From contig NC_088777.1 of assembly GCF_954871325.1 (NCBI RefSeq), positions 15,725,366 to 15,789,365 of the forward strand: 64,000 nt of DNA. The letters are read 5' to 3'. Positions 1 to 11,826 of the stretch are shown here, piece by piece. Each line of letters opens with the position of its first letter. Within the stretch, counting starts at the first letter, position 1. The position numbers were made by a program, and so were the translations under genes. Origin of the DNA: Gordionus sp. m RMFG-2023. Its lineage: Eukaryota > Nematomorpha > Gordioida > Chordodea > Parachordodidae. Below the pieces are notes generated by a model that was not told the DNA's origin, did not search any database, and saw only the letters and a list, made by a program, of their open reading frames with translations.

Positions 1-173
1 TGGATTTCGATTTTATTTATAAAAATAAATGGCTTTTTAGATTTAATTTTTTTTTAAATTTTATTTATGTTAAAAACGCCATTTTTTATCGGTTCGGAAA
101 ATTTTATAATGTTAGCTGATAACAGATATTTTAAAATGGGTGAAATATCGGAAAAAATATCGGTACATCCCTA
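1..173. mobile_element. Truncated hAT-like repeat, 'CCGATATCGG' family
   Basis: This is the right-hand part of a nonautonomous repeat cut by the window edge. It ends in ATCGGTACATCCCTAA, an inverted-repeat end related to TAGGGCTGTGCCGAT elsewhere in the window (34584 and 35101). The same stretch (GGATTTCGATTTTATTTAT, then an AAGCCATTTTT-like block, then CCGATA-rich sequence) recurs at 10440-10634, so this is a family. No coding sequence is visible. Confidence 0.6.
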
Positions 174-736
174 ATTATATATAAAAATAATGTTGGCAAT
201 TAAAAATGTGCTTTGCAAGAGGCTAGTCTTTTTTTAATATAGTAAATCTGTCCTCTTTTATTTTCCAAACAATTTTAATAATTCTTTTCGAAAGAGTGTA
301 TGTAATGTAATAATTATTGCAAATCTTAAATTATCGGATAACTTTATAAATAATACACTTATTTTATTTAAAAAGGTCTTTTTGATATTATTTTAATGAT
401 TGCATTAAAAAAATTGTTAAAGGTAATTTTAAAAATATTAATTTATGCAACGAACTCCTATAAAAAAAAATCTATAGATAATATTAAAACTCGTGATTAA
501 AAAATTAGAAAAAAAAGCTTGGGATAAGACCCTGCCATTAATTTTATTTTTATTCAAACAAACAATATATGGTCTCTTATAGTTTAAACCTTAATGTTGT
601 AATATGGTTAAATTAAAAGAAAAAATGACTCCTATTTCAATATTTTTTATATGCCTTCTGCTCTCCTCTAAGTAACAAACTATTATTAATCTTTCTAATA
701 AATATTGACACTTTTTGTATAAAAAAAATCGTAAAC
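174..736. other. AT-rich stretch, probably intron of the R3HCC1L-like gene
   Basis: No exon, structured RNA or transposon end is recognised here. It lies 3' (on the minus strand) of the last visible R3HCC1L-like exon, whose donor site is at 736-735, so it is most likely intron. The rest of the RRM-like domain (expected to contain a WVDDTHAL-type motif) was looked for on the minus strand and not seen. Confidence 0.4.
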
Positions 737-828
737 GATCCCTAACCCAGAATTTGTCAAAATGTCCTTGAGATCAAGAGTTTTGAATTCGGTAGGAAAG
801 CCGGAGACTTCGATGACCCTTTCAAATC
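737..828 (-). CDS. R3HCC1L: R3HCC1L-like exon 6, start of RRM-like domain
   Basis: It reads RFERVIEVSGFPTEFKTLDL then KDILTNSGLGI. The core is the best family signature in this gene: beta-strand VIEV, then GFPTEFKT, then a D-L helix start, as in the C-terminal RRM-like domain of R3HCC1 and R3HCC1L. The acceptor is CATAG|GA (phase 1) and the donor ATC|GTTTACG (phase 0). The remaining half of the domain should lie left of the window. Confidence 0.68.
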
Positions 829-3800
829 CTATGTTTGATTTAAAATTTGGATAAAAAATAAGTTACAATATTTTTTTCTGAATGAATTATATAACCGAGG
901 AACAGAATATTATTGAATTTTGATCAAATTCAAGTTAACTAAATCATTATTTAATAGAGCCAATATAGTTCTCAATTTTTTTCATAAAGTTAAAATCATA
1001 TGATAAATCTAAATTAGGTATTCCTTTCACTAATTTTTCTTTTAAAGGCACTAATTTTTCTTTTAAAGGCAATGTTAAACGTCCATCTCGTTTTAAATGC
1101 ATTCGCTAGCACGTTTGGGACGCATCAAGTTTCAACTCGTAATGTTCAAGGAACACATTCAGGCCTGATAAAAAAGGGATAGGGTGGACGTATTAACTTT
1201 CTATAGTTCTAGATATCTTATCTTTAAAAAAACATAGATATTCTCAGAGATCGATACCACTTTTTTCCCCCAATATCGATATCAAAAAATTTTTTTGAAC
1301 TATTTTATTTTCTAGTAAAGTGTGTATTCTCCATAACAATATCAATTCCACAACAAATTTTTATAAAAAAAATAGGAAGAGAATTCCCAATGCTTAATCT
1401 TAATTATTCATAGATTTTATGATAGTTATTAATTAAAAAGTAAAATATTAGCATTCAATAAACAGTATGATATGGAGCCTAATATTTATTTTTAAAAGCG
1501 TTTATTTATTTATTTCTCTATCTTACTTAACTGTTTAAAAATTAAAGTTTATAATAGGTCATTTTTCAGGTACGGTTAAAATTGGAAGTTTCAGTTTCAT
1601 CTCCGGATATTATAAAATAAGTATATATGTATTATTACTGGCAGGGTCGTTAAGATCTCTGGAACACGTGAACGGACTCGAATAAGTCTTAGGATCGTGA
1701 TTACTTCTAAAGTTGTTGGAGAAATTATTGCAGGTCAAATATTTATGGCGACCATTGTGATTGGGAAAACTACTCATACTATTAGAACTAGTATTAGTAT
1801 TAGTATGGGTATTGAAAGAATTATTAAAATTTTCTAGATTGTTGGAGTTATTTTCGGTGTTATTGGCTCGACTAATATCGATGTTGTGGATACGGTTTGT
1901 GAAAGGTGGTTCTCGCAGGGTTAGATTGCCTAAATGGGTCACCTTTAAATGAAAGAGTAGTTTGTAAATAATATATTTAACAATTATTTTCAATCGAACG
2001 AAACGGAAGATAGAGGACGTATTTCGAAAATTAATATTTTTTAGCAGAGTTCAAATAATCCTCTTAGAGGATTTGCGCTTAAAATTTTTAAGAAAATAAA
2101 AAAAAATTGAGAATGCTCCCTTAGAATTTTGTTCAAATTCAAGATCATTTTTTTTTAAATTTTATTTTTAAAAAATCTATGATGCTGTGTCCTGGTCGGT
2201 TTAATTTGGATACTTATTTGCTTTTAAGTTTAGGCCAAAAAAATTTTAACAGGACATCCTATTTTATTTTAATTTGTTTTATAAGTATCTGGTGGTATTG
2301 TTATTTTTCATATTTTATTCTCGTTATTTTATTTTATTTTATTTTATTATGTTTTTATTTTCTTTCATTTTTTTTTTAAATTTCTTCTTTTGTTTTTTGG
2401 AAATAGCGCCATATTAAATAGCCTCCTATTTAGTATTAAGTTGACCTAGGACACGGTCTGAATATTTTTTATTTTAAGCAAATGTTAAACTCTGATATTT
2501 AGGTGAAAAATTTTTAATGATTGTGACCAATGAAATTATTATTTTTAAATTTACAAACTATTTTTCCATGCTTTAAAGCTAAGTCTGAAAAGTATACTCG
2601 TTTAGTTTGTGCCTATATTTTAGAGCTATTAAAGAGTTGATTTGTGTAAAATTGAGTAGATGAGTTATTTTTTAACCCCCCTCCTCGCATAAAAATATTT
2701 CTTTTTATAAGACGTCAAAGAAATGGATGAATGGAGGGGGGAGGGTAATAACGTGATTTCCAATATTATTCGTATTTCTGTTTTTTATTTGTTAACTATA
2801 TATTTTTTTTAATTAGAACTATCAAATCAAGTTTTGCTAAAAAACTAACACCATGTCATGTTTACAAATCATGGGCAAACCCCGGAATTTTATATCATAA
2901 CCTATGTATAAATTATTTTTGCTTTCTTAGTCGTTTATATCAATAAATAATACATCTTCAGTATTGCATATTGTGACTTTCGGTATTTTGCATTCCCATC
3001 ATAATACTTCTGAAGAAAAAAGGTCCAAATTTAAAGCAAAAATAAAAACAATATTCTTACTTTCAATAAATTTTGGCCAGATCATAATTTTTGTATTAAA
3101 TAAAACTTAGAGCTTTTGTTTGTTGTTGCATAAAATGCATAAATACCTCGAGAACGTGATATTAATATAAATTTCTTGTTATGAGCTATTTTTATTATAT
3201 AACACTAATTCTTAAATCATGATAAAAATGATGGCTTAAATTTTTTTTTAAATTTCATTCCAATATGGTGTTTGATTGTTATAAAAAATAGTCTAATATG
3301 ATATTTAAAATTAACTTTAGCATATACTTATTTATAATAATTTAATTAGACCTGATTATTATAGCCAGGGTTATAATTAGGATCATAGCTGGTATGGAAA
3401 TAAGGTGGTATATCTGGCGGGAATCGTGTGTCATTGTAAGTTGATGGGTAATAGGAATGTTTTTCGTAAGAAAATGATGTTGGATCATTGTTTGCTAGAT
3501 TTTATTATTAGGAAAAATTGATTATAATTTTTTTTTTCCAATATAACATGAGCATATAAAATGTAAAGTAAATCCTCCAAAATAACACCACCTCTTGATC
3601 TTGACCTCTTTTGGTCTGGCCCACCTTTTCAAAATCTCTATTATAAATATTGATCATTCAACATCTACCAGGAAGTAACTGCCAATAATTTATATTCCGA
3701 TGTGGGGGGGGAAGGGGGGGGGGGGTGTCTTAATATGGTTACCCACAGACTGACATAACATAAAGGCATTTTAAAAAATCTTTAGTACTTATTGTTTAAA

Positions 3801-6800
3801 AAAATATAAAACTAAATCAAGAAGCCAAAAAAAATCCAAATAAAGAGTAATTAATGTTAGTGTTATTAAAAATAGTGTTGTTAAACGCTCGTTTTGGGCA
3901 GATTTTTAAAAACGGCTAACTCAATATTTTAGCCATAATTGACTAAGCCTCGAGATTTTGCTAATTGCTATCTAGACCTTTGTACCATCTATGAGCAAAA
4001 TCTTCAAGCTTGCGTAATATTATGGATAAAATATTGTATTAGCCGTTTTTAAAAATTGGCTCAAATCGAGCCATTTAACAGCACTAATTAAAACTACTAG
4101 AGGTGATGCGGCCCTAATTTTTCATTCACGGCCCGCCCGCTCACGGTGGTAATAAAAATATATCATGCCCATTCACGCTTAACACTAAAAAATTTTCGAC
4201 CCGACCCGACCGCTCACGACAAGCAATATTTTGATTCACGCCCGTCAAGCCCCAAAATTCACGGTGTTTTTAAATTTTTCAAAACTATTGCTATAATTTT
4301 ACCCTTTTTTGAATTCATTCTATTTATTTCTCTAATTTCATAATCCATATTAATAACAAAAAATAAATACAATCTATAAATCGAAATTTATTTGGAAAAA
4401 GAAGAATCTTTTTTTATTTCAAATGTGTACGCCTTTCCTCTAGAAAGAGATTGGCTACAGAAAATAACCTTTCACTAGAAGCCAAACTTGGCTGACAAAA
4501 TTTTACTCGATAATTTTCTCAAAAAAGGAAATGAATATTCCTGCTTCCAAAACTTCAAAATATTGTCTTGTTATTTATCTTATATGAATCTTTTCGGTTC
4601 ATCCTCAGAGCTTTCATCGGTGATCTTCATCAGAATCATCTAGAAATTCTCTAAAAAAATTTTTAGAATATACGGTCTTTTATGAGTGTAGGATGAATTA
4701 GGAAAATGATAGATGGTATTGATCATTTAGAATATATGGTTTTTTATGAATTTAGGAAAGTTATAAATGGTAGTTGGCATTGACTTATGCATATCAGCTA
4801 ATTTTATATCATTTAGCATTTTTAAGATTGTTTTATATATAACATTTTCTTCTTTTATTAAAAACTTAAGTCTTTTGAAATCGGATCTAGAATTAAGACT
4901 ACTATAGTGGCTGCATAATAATCTTTTAAATGAAATCTTGTTCTGTATTTTAAGGTTTTGATTATTATTGTATCATGTTCAGAAGGTAAACAAAATTTTA
5001 TTAATTTTTGTTTCCATAGGCAAACTTTATTTATTGTGGGACGAGAATCTGCTCTCAGATTATCCGAGCATTCTTTAAATATTTATAAAAATTTATCTAA
5101 CTCGCGTATGATGCTGATATCAATTGTGGCTAATCTATTTAATTCTTGCTTGCTAAACAAGTACACCTGTATTTCAGAATATGATTTTAAGAAACTCTGT
5201 ATCATGATATATACAGAGTTCCATCTTGTTATTCTCGCTATTATATATTGTTTAAGGGTTGTGTTTGAAATATTGTACCATTTTTTTACACCATTTATAT
5301 TTAAGGCTATTTCAGTTAAACAATTGTCAAAAATTTAATGCATAATATTATTTAGTATATGGCATATACATGCTAGCGTTTCGTCATCTTTGAATGCACT
5401 TATAAGATTTGCTCCATTATCACTCACAACTATACATTTATTTAAGTAATTTTCTACTTCTGTATATTCTCCTACAATTGAATTGACTACACTTTTAATT
5501 TTGACGTTTTTTTCATCCATTGCCCTTGTGGCCAAAACAAATGTTTTCAATTAAAATCCTTAATGATGATATGTCCTATAATGGTTAAAAAACTTAGATT
5601 TTTATAGTCATCCATCCAAATATCAGTGATTATGGACAATGATCATGCTTTTAATTTTAAATTTTATTTCATGGTATATTTTTGGACCTATAGTATTCAT
5701 GAGAGTTTTCCGGTTCACAACTTTTATATTTTGTTATCCATATGTAACACCAACATTTATCTCTTGGCCTAGCTTGTAAAATCCTTCACTTTCTGTTACA
5801 TTTAAAGATTGAAGATCTTTACAAATAAAATATAACTGAAGCAAAATTTAGCATAAAGTCTCATGATAAAAAACACCTAAACATAAAAAGAAAATAGAAC
5901 TAACAAAATGATAACGGATGTTGTTTATAAAATGCGGAAGATTTTTAGTTTTTATTCTTTTTTAAAAAAGAACTAAATTAAATAAGAAAATATATAATAT
6001 ATTTATAAAATTGCAAATTTATAATAATTATAAAATTGCAATTTATAATTATAAAAATTGCAAATTTATATTTATAAAAAACAATTTTAAAAATTAAAAT
6101 ATCCGTGATTCACAGGAAATTTATACTCAAAAATTTATACAAATCTTAGGAAAATTAAGCAAACCATGATTTTAATATACTAATTATATTATATTGAATT
6201 TATTAACCTCCTTTCCAATACTGATGATCACTAAATTCCCTATCCAGTGGATGAATAAAATGCATATTAGTTCTTTCTGGCAAAAAAAATCTATTATCAT
6301 GTTGATGGTATTCTGCATTATTTATTCCATTATTCCTATCCCCTGCTCGATTATCATAGTAATGAATTGAGGGAGATGGTAGAGTGGATATGTTTTCTTT
6401 CCCTTGAATTTCCTTATTGGTTAAATGTTCAAAGGGGTAATTTTGAGCTTGCCTTTGATAATTTTTATAAATGGAAGGGTCCCCTCTTAGTCGCTGAATA
6501 GGTAATATAGATGAACCTTCAATCGAGTTAAAATTATCTATTTGATCTATATTGGATGGCTCATTAAGGTATTGGTCACATGATATTGGTGATATGGGCC
6601 TCCTTCTTCTAACACCCCTCATTTCATTGGGAAAATTTTTGTGATCCCCCTTATTATCATTCAAGCATCCTGAAAAACTGTAGTCACAATTGATAGATTG
6701 GTGCCGAGAACGAGGTGCAGGAGTGTCAGGGAGGGATATATGCCATTTCCCAGCCGAAGATTGGCAAGCAGGCTGTGTACAAGTGTTGGGTAGATTTATC

Positions 6801-7842
6801 ATTCTATTGCCTCTAACTAGTAAAGAAGTGGGGGATTTGAGTGACTGTAGATGACAACTATAGTAGATTAAATTGATATTTTCATCTAAATCTATAGAAT
6901 TTTTGTTTAATGGATTTTCCAGATTATTAATGACTTTGGGAGAATCTAAAATATCTTTAAAACTTTCATCCACTACTTGAATGTTGCATTTTTTAATGAT
7001 ATTAATATCTGGTGACATTTTGTTAGTGACAAAAACGGCACCTGGGGGTTTTATATTCAATTCAATTTTTTTAAGGCAAATTACTTTTTCTAATGGATTT
7101 ATGGAAATATCATTAATTAATGTATGTTCAGACTTAATTTGTTTTTTGTAATCAGGTAAATTTTGATTATGATTTGTAATTGAATTTATTTTATCAAGTA
7201 TTTCATGAGATATTTTGGATTTAAGTTGAGATCTTGAAATATTTGCACTTTTAATCTTCTTTATGTCATGAGAATTATTTGAATGAGATAATGAATTTAA
7301 GCTAACAGGAAATATGTCACATTTTTTAATCAAAGATAAATTTTCTTTTGTTTTAGCTAATATATTGGGATCAATTTCAGCTTTAGGGTGATCAAATCTT
7401 TTTCCAGGTGGAATATATCTTTTAATTTCTGGCCTTTTTAAGCATCTTGTAAATATTTTTATAAATATATGAATTATTTTGTATCTAAAATAATTATCTA
7501 AAATACATCATTTAAAAAAAAAAAAAATTTATATTCATAATATGCTAAATTTAAATAGTTTCATATGATATATAATCATTATTACATTTTGTTAGCATTT
7601 ATGTTATTATATAGGTTAGAAACAATATCATTTGATGCAATATGTGAATTTATGTTCTTAATTATAGATTTGTTTAAACCATTTTTGTTGACAGGATTTT
7701 TGTTCACCTTCTTGTTGTTAATATTTATATTTTCATTTGTTTCTACATTTTCATTATATTTGGGATTCAAATGTGGCTGCAAGACTTTAAGAGTGTATCT
7801 ATCCATTTTGACATTATGAGAATTTTTAAATTTTTCATTCAT
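737..7842 (-). CDS. R3HCC1L: R3HCC1/R3HCC1L-like protein, six exons seen, 3' end off the window
   Basis: Proposed exons on the minus strand, in order: 7842-7586, 7445-6208, 3494-3352, 1942-1639, 1600-1574, 828-737. Every junction is GT-AG and every phase agrees; the 2061 nt make 687 codons with no stop. The encoded protein starts Asn-rich and carries KRPEIKRYIPPGKR near residue 90. That resembles the RPxxxxYxP(x)(R/K) motif of R3HCC1L and the exon-junction-complex-binding motifs of UPF3B and SMG6. It ends with RVIEVSGFPTEFKTLDL, which matches the opening of the C-terminal RRM-like domain of R3HCC1/R3HCC1L (human-like pattern: VIEIYDFPxEFKTxDLL). Function in animals is poorly known; RNA binding or EJC contact is inference. 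The end of the domain lies outside the window. A MITE and a hAT remnant occupy the 2.7-kb second intron. Alternative: the 7842-6203 part could be a separate gene, since it ends in a stop if not spliced. Confidence 0.68.
829..1573 (-). other. Intron of the R3HCC1L-like gene
   Basis: AT-rich with no transposon ends recognised. A 22-bp direct duplication (CACTAATTTTTCTTTTAAAG repeated) lies at about 1027-1070. Confidence 0.4.
1574..1600 (-). CDS. R3HCC1L: R3HCC1L-like 27-nt microexon
   Basis: A 38-bp intron (1638-1601, GTAATA...GGAG) precedes a 27-nt exon encoding NETETSNFN, ending in donor ACC|GTACCTG at phase 1. The phase leads exactly into the RRM exon. It is supported by phase agreement and composition only, so it is the least secure exon of this gene. 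Confidence 0.42.
1639..1942 (-). CDS. R3HCC1L: R3HCC1L-like exon 4, Asn/Ser/Thr-rich
   Basis: It has 101 codons plus 1 nt, starting VTHLGNLTLREPPFTNRIHN and followed by long Asn/Thr/Ser runs (NTHTNTNTSSNSMSSF) and a HKYLTCNNFSNN segment. The acceptor TTTAAAG|GTG is phase 0 and the donor GCCA|GTAATA is phase 1. If unspliced, the frame runs on to a TAA at 1610. No globular domain is visible, so it is probably a disordered linker before the RRM-like domain. Confidence 0.6.
1943..3351 (-). other. Intron of the R3HCC1L-like gene with a small foldback
   Basis: AT-rich, 1.4 kb, lying between exons 3 and 4. The only clear structure is a foldback at about 2668-2756 whose arms are TTAACCCCCCTCC and GGAGGGGGGAGGGTAA. 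It is probably a short MITE, with no target duplication seen. Confidence 0.4.
3352..3494 (-). CDS. R3HCC1L: R3HCC1L-like exon 3, Tyr/Pro/Asn-rich
   Basis: This is a short exon absent from simple open-frame searches because it has no ATG. It reads NNDPTSFSYEKHSYYPSTYN, then RFPPDIPPYFHTSYDPNYNP and GYNNQ. The acceptor is TCTAG|CA (phase 1) and the donor CAG|GTCTAA (phase 0). Both phases match the neighbouring exons, and the composition (Tyr, Asn, Pro) continues the style of exon 2. Confidence 0.6.
3873..4086. mobile_element. Foldback MITE, TAGTGTTGTTAAA family (hAT-type)
   Basis: A 214-bp element in the second R3HCC1L-like intron. The left end is TAGTGTTGTTAAACGCTC and the right end GCCATTTAACAGCACTA. 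The flanks ATTAAAAA (3865-3872) and ATTAAAAC (4087-4094) match at 7 of 8 positions, as expected for a hAT target duplication. The interior is palindromic (arms around TTTTTAAAAACGGCTAA), so a single strand would fold fully. It has no coding capacity. Relatives lie at 11430, 45580 and 45.9-46.27 kb. Confidence 0.8.
4099..5900 (-). mobile_element. Decayed hAT transposon in an intron
   Basis: Minus-strand transposase pieces are recognisable: VVSDNGANLISAF with CHILNN (5335-5550), ITRWNSVYIMIQSFLKS (about 5200-5260), and the C-terminal dimerisation segment SLASSERLFSVANLFLEERR (about 4420-4495). All are hallmarks of hAT transposases. The left end TAGAGGTGATGCGGCCCTAA resembles the TAGAGATCTGCATCGGGCC ends elsewhere in the window. 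The right end was not found, so the 5900 boundary is approximate. Several stops and frame changes interrupt the frame; it is not functional. Confidence 0.7.
6208..7445 (-). CDS. R3HCC1L: R3HCC1L-like exon 2, EJC-motif-like segment and long disordered region
   Basis: It follows a 140-bp intron (7585-7446, GTAATA...ACAAG). It opens with CLKRPEIKRYIPPGKRFDHP, where Arg-Pro, the central Tyr, Pro and the Gly-Lys-Arg end resemble the motif by which UPF3B (RPAMQLYQPGAR) and SMG6 bind the exon junction complex. R3HCC1L has a similar RPDMALYVPKARR. The other ~390 residues are Asn/Ser/Pro rich with a basic GVRRRRPIS patch near 6640. Read without splicing the frame closes with a stop at 6203-6205. The donor GGAG|GTTAAT just before it gives phase 1, which fits the exon at 3494. 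Confidence 0.68.
7586..7842 (-). CDS. R3HCC1L: R3HCC1L-like exon 1 (start codon)
   Basis: It encodes 85 codons plus 2 nt: MNEKFKNSHNVKMDRYTLKV, then an Asn/Lys-rich stretch ending NNINANK. The ATG at 7842 is chosen because an in-frame TAA lies about 36 nt upstream with no closer ATG. The donor AAAAT|GTAATA leaves phase 2, which joins to the next exon's first A to restore the frame. The sequence is low complexity and probably disordered. Confidence 0.65.
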
Positions 7843-9126
7843 AATCTTTAAATTTGAATACGGATAAGAATAGCATTAGGAAATGTTAGATTATTTTGTA
7901 TTTAGATATTTGTGATATGATAATGAAAAAATTCAGAATTGCAATCTACATTGATCCTCGAGGTGTGATAAATATTTAGTTATGGATTAATGGAATATGT
8001 ATCTTATCTATCTTATCTAGGAGGTGGTCACAGATCTCCCCAAAGTGATAAAACGTGAATTATATGAATGCCCAACCTCCATATAATTATGCCGATCTTT
8101 GATACCAAAAAACCTAGTAACTCATAGGTATAAATATCAAAAAAGAATGAAACGCCTATACAATTGAAGTATTAGAGTGAGGTATAGATAGGAATATGAG
8201 GGAGAAAAACTACTAGTTATGCATGAAGAATATATTTAATTATTAAGTGTGCTAATAAAAATTTTTTATAAAATTAGTTATTTTTACTTTGAATGAAGAT
8301 TCTACTTTTCTTGTATTTGACATGACATAGATTACATATTTTTTTCACTTTTTTCATCTTTAGATATATTTTAGTGACTTATTTTTATTTTAATATAAAA
8401 TTTCAGAGTTTATAATGAGAAAACAGGATTTTTTGTAAAAAACAACTTATTATTATTTTTTCTAATTGTTTTTTTATGTTTGAAGATTATCAATCTTGGT
8501 AATATGCACAATGATGTTTAGGAAGAAGATGTACTTTAAAGTTACCCTAGAGTTTACGAAGACACACAATGAAGTTTATTGGTAAAATAAAAATAATCGT
8601 AATTATCAAAATTATAATCTAATACAAACAAAAACGTTTCTTATATACAAAATGAAAATATTTAATTAAAATAAAATATTTTGATTCAAATTGTTTTGAA
8701 TAAAATGAAATATAAAAAAACTATAATTTTAGACTTCTTAAAGTAAAATAAAACATAGAAACTTATAATAATTGATTTGAATATAAAATAAAATACTTTG
8801 ATTTGAAGTAAAATAAAACTTTAATTTTAAATGACTTCTTAAAGTAAAATAAAACATAAAAACTTATAAAATTTGTTTTGAATTTAAAATAAAACATTTT
8901 TAACAGTTTAAAACTAAATGTTCAAAAAAAGGAGAAAAAACAGTTTAAAAATATCTTAAAATGAAAACTTTGCACATTCTAAAGATAAATATAAAGGCAA
9001 TGTATTTTTTTGAATAAATGATAGATAAAAAACAAAAAATTTTATACTTTGACATTTCACTCTTTTAGTTTCACGTCGTCTATCGTCTTAGTTTGTCTAG
9101 CTTGCTGGTTTCTTCATCGATCGTTG
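7843..9126. other. Intergenic AT-rich region upstream of the R3HCC1L-like gene
   Basis: No gene is seen. At about 8560-8905 there is a degenerate tandem repeat of AAAGTAAAATAAAAC/TTTGAATATAAAATAAAA-like units. The R3HCC1L-like promoter must be here, but no convincing core element can be named in such AT-rich DNA. Confidence 0.45.
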
Positions 9127-9521
9127 CTTGTTTGCAGAATTGGGCAGTACCGCGAATACTTGTATCTAATATACAAGATACAAGATCCTTTTGTATCTTG
9201 TACTCAGTATCTTATTGACATTTTTAATAAGATACTAGTATCTGTATCTAAGATCCTTTATTTTGAAAAGAATCTTGTATCTTTTTCTTTTCTTTAAAAA
9301 GATACAGATACAGATTTTTTTAATATTCCTGTTTAGAACATTTATATATCACACGTGAAATCTTGTATTATTTTTTTTAATTTTTGCTATATTTTAAATA
9401 TATTGATAACCAAAATTAGTTGGAAATTTTACAGATCACAAAGATAGATATATTAAAAATAACAACACCTAAAATAAGAAAAGGATATATTTTTTATGAA
9501 ATATTTTTTAATTTGTAGAAT

Positions 9522-9722
9522 GTTTAACATATATAGTAGTGAAGATGAAATTATAGAGATAGGTACTCCTGAATCAAATCCGAATCTTAAAATTCTAGAT
9601 GGAAAATTTTATGAAGTAATTCATGTGAAAAAGGACAAGGTATAAGCCGAATGTCAAAATTGCACATGTAAAAAAGTTATTAAAGGTTGAACTCCTCTAC
9701 AACCTTTGTTGAACGTATTAAA
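9522..9722 (+). pseudogene. hAT transposase N-terminus (BED zinc finger), broken
   Basis: From the ATG near 9522 the frame reads MFNIYSSEDEIIEIGTPESN, then KFYEVIHVKKDKV, a stop, then AECQNCTCKKVIKG and another stop. The C-x2-C pair followed by IKG matches BED fingers (CxxCxxxIKG). The His half of the finger is not visible. It lies inside the TSD-flanked hAT element and is its only recognised coding remnant. Confidence 0.6.
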
Positions 9723-9849
9723 GTATAGTATACATCTTTATTTTATAATTATTAATATAATAATAACTATACATAAGTCCCTCTTAAATAATTGTTATTA
9801 AAAATTTTTATAGAAGATGGATGGTTGATTATCAAATTAAAATCATTTT

Positions 9850-10634
9850 TGGATATATACCGATATAACTTTTTAGAGGTCGATTTGATCCAATATTACC
9901 GATATTAAATTTATATCGGCCGATTACCGATCCGATATCATATATAATTTTGTATTCTGTAAAGATACCAATGGTTTTAATTTTTAATATACTTTTTATT
10001 AGTAAAACATCTATAATTTAACTATACCATAACTTATGTCATCTAAATATATTATAATGATCAGTTATAGTTTATATTCAATTCGATTGCAATTCTAAAA
10101 GTATATAAAATATTTTTATTGTTAAATCACTTTTATATAATAAGTAATAACATTAATCTATATACATATTAAGTAATAAACAATTATATTACGAAATTCG
10201 AAATAAATATTTAAAATAATATTTAACATTAATATAGGGAAGATTTCTTTTTAGAAATACCAATATTTCCAATTTATCAGAGGTCAGCTTGCGGCGATAG
10301 TAACTTTCAATATCGCCAGCTTCACAAAAAACAGATTCTGAAGAGATTATTGCACACTTTTATAAACAGAATGCACAAAAAAATAACATTATGAATGTTT
10401 ATTAATTAATTATTATTATTAAAAAAATATACATAATAATGGATTTCGATTTTATTTATGTAAATAAATGATTTCAGATATAACTATTTTTTTTAATTTT
10501 ATAACATTTTAATTTTGTTAAAGAAGCCATTTTTATATCGGATCATATTTTATAATATTGACCGATAACCGATATTTTAAAAAAGTAAAATATCGGCCCG
10601 ATGCGATCCGATAAAAAATATCGACACATCCCTA
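9850..10634. mobile_element. 'CCGATATCGG' family repeat nested in the hAT remnant
   Basis: The ends are rich in CCGATATTACCGATATT and TATCGGCCCGATGCGATCCG. The right end ATCGACACATCCCTAA resembles the TIR of the elements at 34584 and 35101. The left TIR is diverged and its boundary is approximate. The right half is closely similar to window bases 1-173. Confidence 0.55.
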
Positions 10635-10975
10635 ATATATTTTATATTTAATTATTTTAAAAAGTTCTTATTAGAGGAAATATTTAAGCTACAATTGATA
10701 TATAATATTAGATAATTTTAAAAGGCTCTTAATAAAATAATTATAATAAGGTAGAATTTAACTTTATTAGTTACTTTTATTTATTTATGATATAAGTAAA
10801 ATAACATTACAGTATTTATTTACAAAATTTAATCAATTTAAAATGCATTAAAGAAAATTGCTATGTAATTAACAATTAAATAATATAATATTGTACATTA
10901 TTTTCATATTTTTTATATATAATTAATGATTTTGCAAGAAATATATAAAAAAAATTTGAAAAGAGATTTAAATGA

Positions 10976-10976
<1 letters not shown>

Positions 10977-11006
<30 letters not shown>
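10977..11006. repeat. (AT)n microsatellite
   Basis: Uninterrupted AT dinucleotide run inside the hAT remnant. A second AT run is at 28762-28783. Confidence 0.9.
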
Positions 11007-11429
11007 GATATTACAAATGCAAGAATTAATAAGTCAAATTAGAAAATATATCTAATTTAAAAAAATACATAAATATCACAAACAAGTAATGATAAATACT
11101 TATCAAAGATAATGAATAAAATAAAACTGGTATATTTTTTTAGAGATGCCATTTAGCCATATACTCCGAATATAATCTATATTTAAAATAACCTGAAAAT
11201 TCTAATTAACCATTTAATTTTTTTTTTCTTATTTGCACATTTTCAACTACCATTAAATATACTACTCTCCCTTCCCTGTTTATACTATTAATGGGCAAAA
11301 ATTAATATTAAAATCTCTGGTTATTATAAAAAAAAATTGTGAATACGAATGATTTTATTAAATTTCTTTTTACATAAAACTTAGTCATCAATAAATATTT
11401 TATTAATTATTGCAAATATTCATTCTTAT

Positions 11430-11826
11430 TAGTGTTGTTAAATAGTCGAGTTTTTACGACTCTGAACTCAAGTCAGAGTCGCAAAACTCATTTCAAGCTT
11501 CAGAGTCGGCTAGTGTTGTTAAATAGTCGAGTTTTTAAGACTTTGAACTCAAGTTGGAGTCGCAAAACTCATTTCAAATTGAGCGGCTCAATGAGCCGCA
11601 TGAGTCGACTCGATGAGTCGGCTTCAGAGTTGGCTCGATGAGTCGGCTCGATCAGTTGGTTTCAGACTCATTAAAGTTGTTTACTTAAAGCCGACTCTGA
11701 AACCGACTTATCGAGCCGACTCTGAAGCCGACTCATTGAGTCGCTCAAATTGAAATGAGTTTTGCGACTCAAAACTTGACTAGATTTTAGGCTAAGTCGA
11801 CTCGACTTAGCCGTTTAACAACACTA
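11430..11826. mobile_element. Foldback MITE with perfect 8-bp TSD, TAGTGTTGTTAAA family
   Basis: A 397-bp element with ends TAGTGTTGTTAAATAGTCGA and TAGCCGTTTAACAACACTA. The flanks ATTCTTAT at 11422-11429 and 11827-11834 are identical. The first 81 bp (11430-11510) are repeated directly from 11511, so the left end is duplicated. The interior is dense in GAGTCG/CGACTC palindromes. Inserted inside the older hAT at 9135-12090. Confidence 0.9.
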
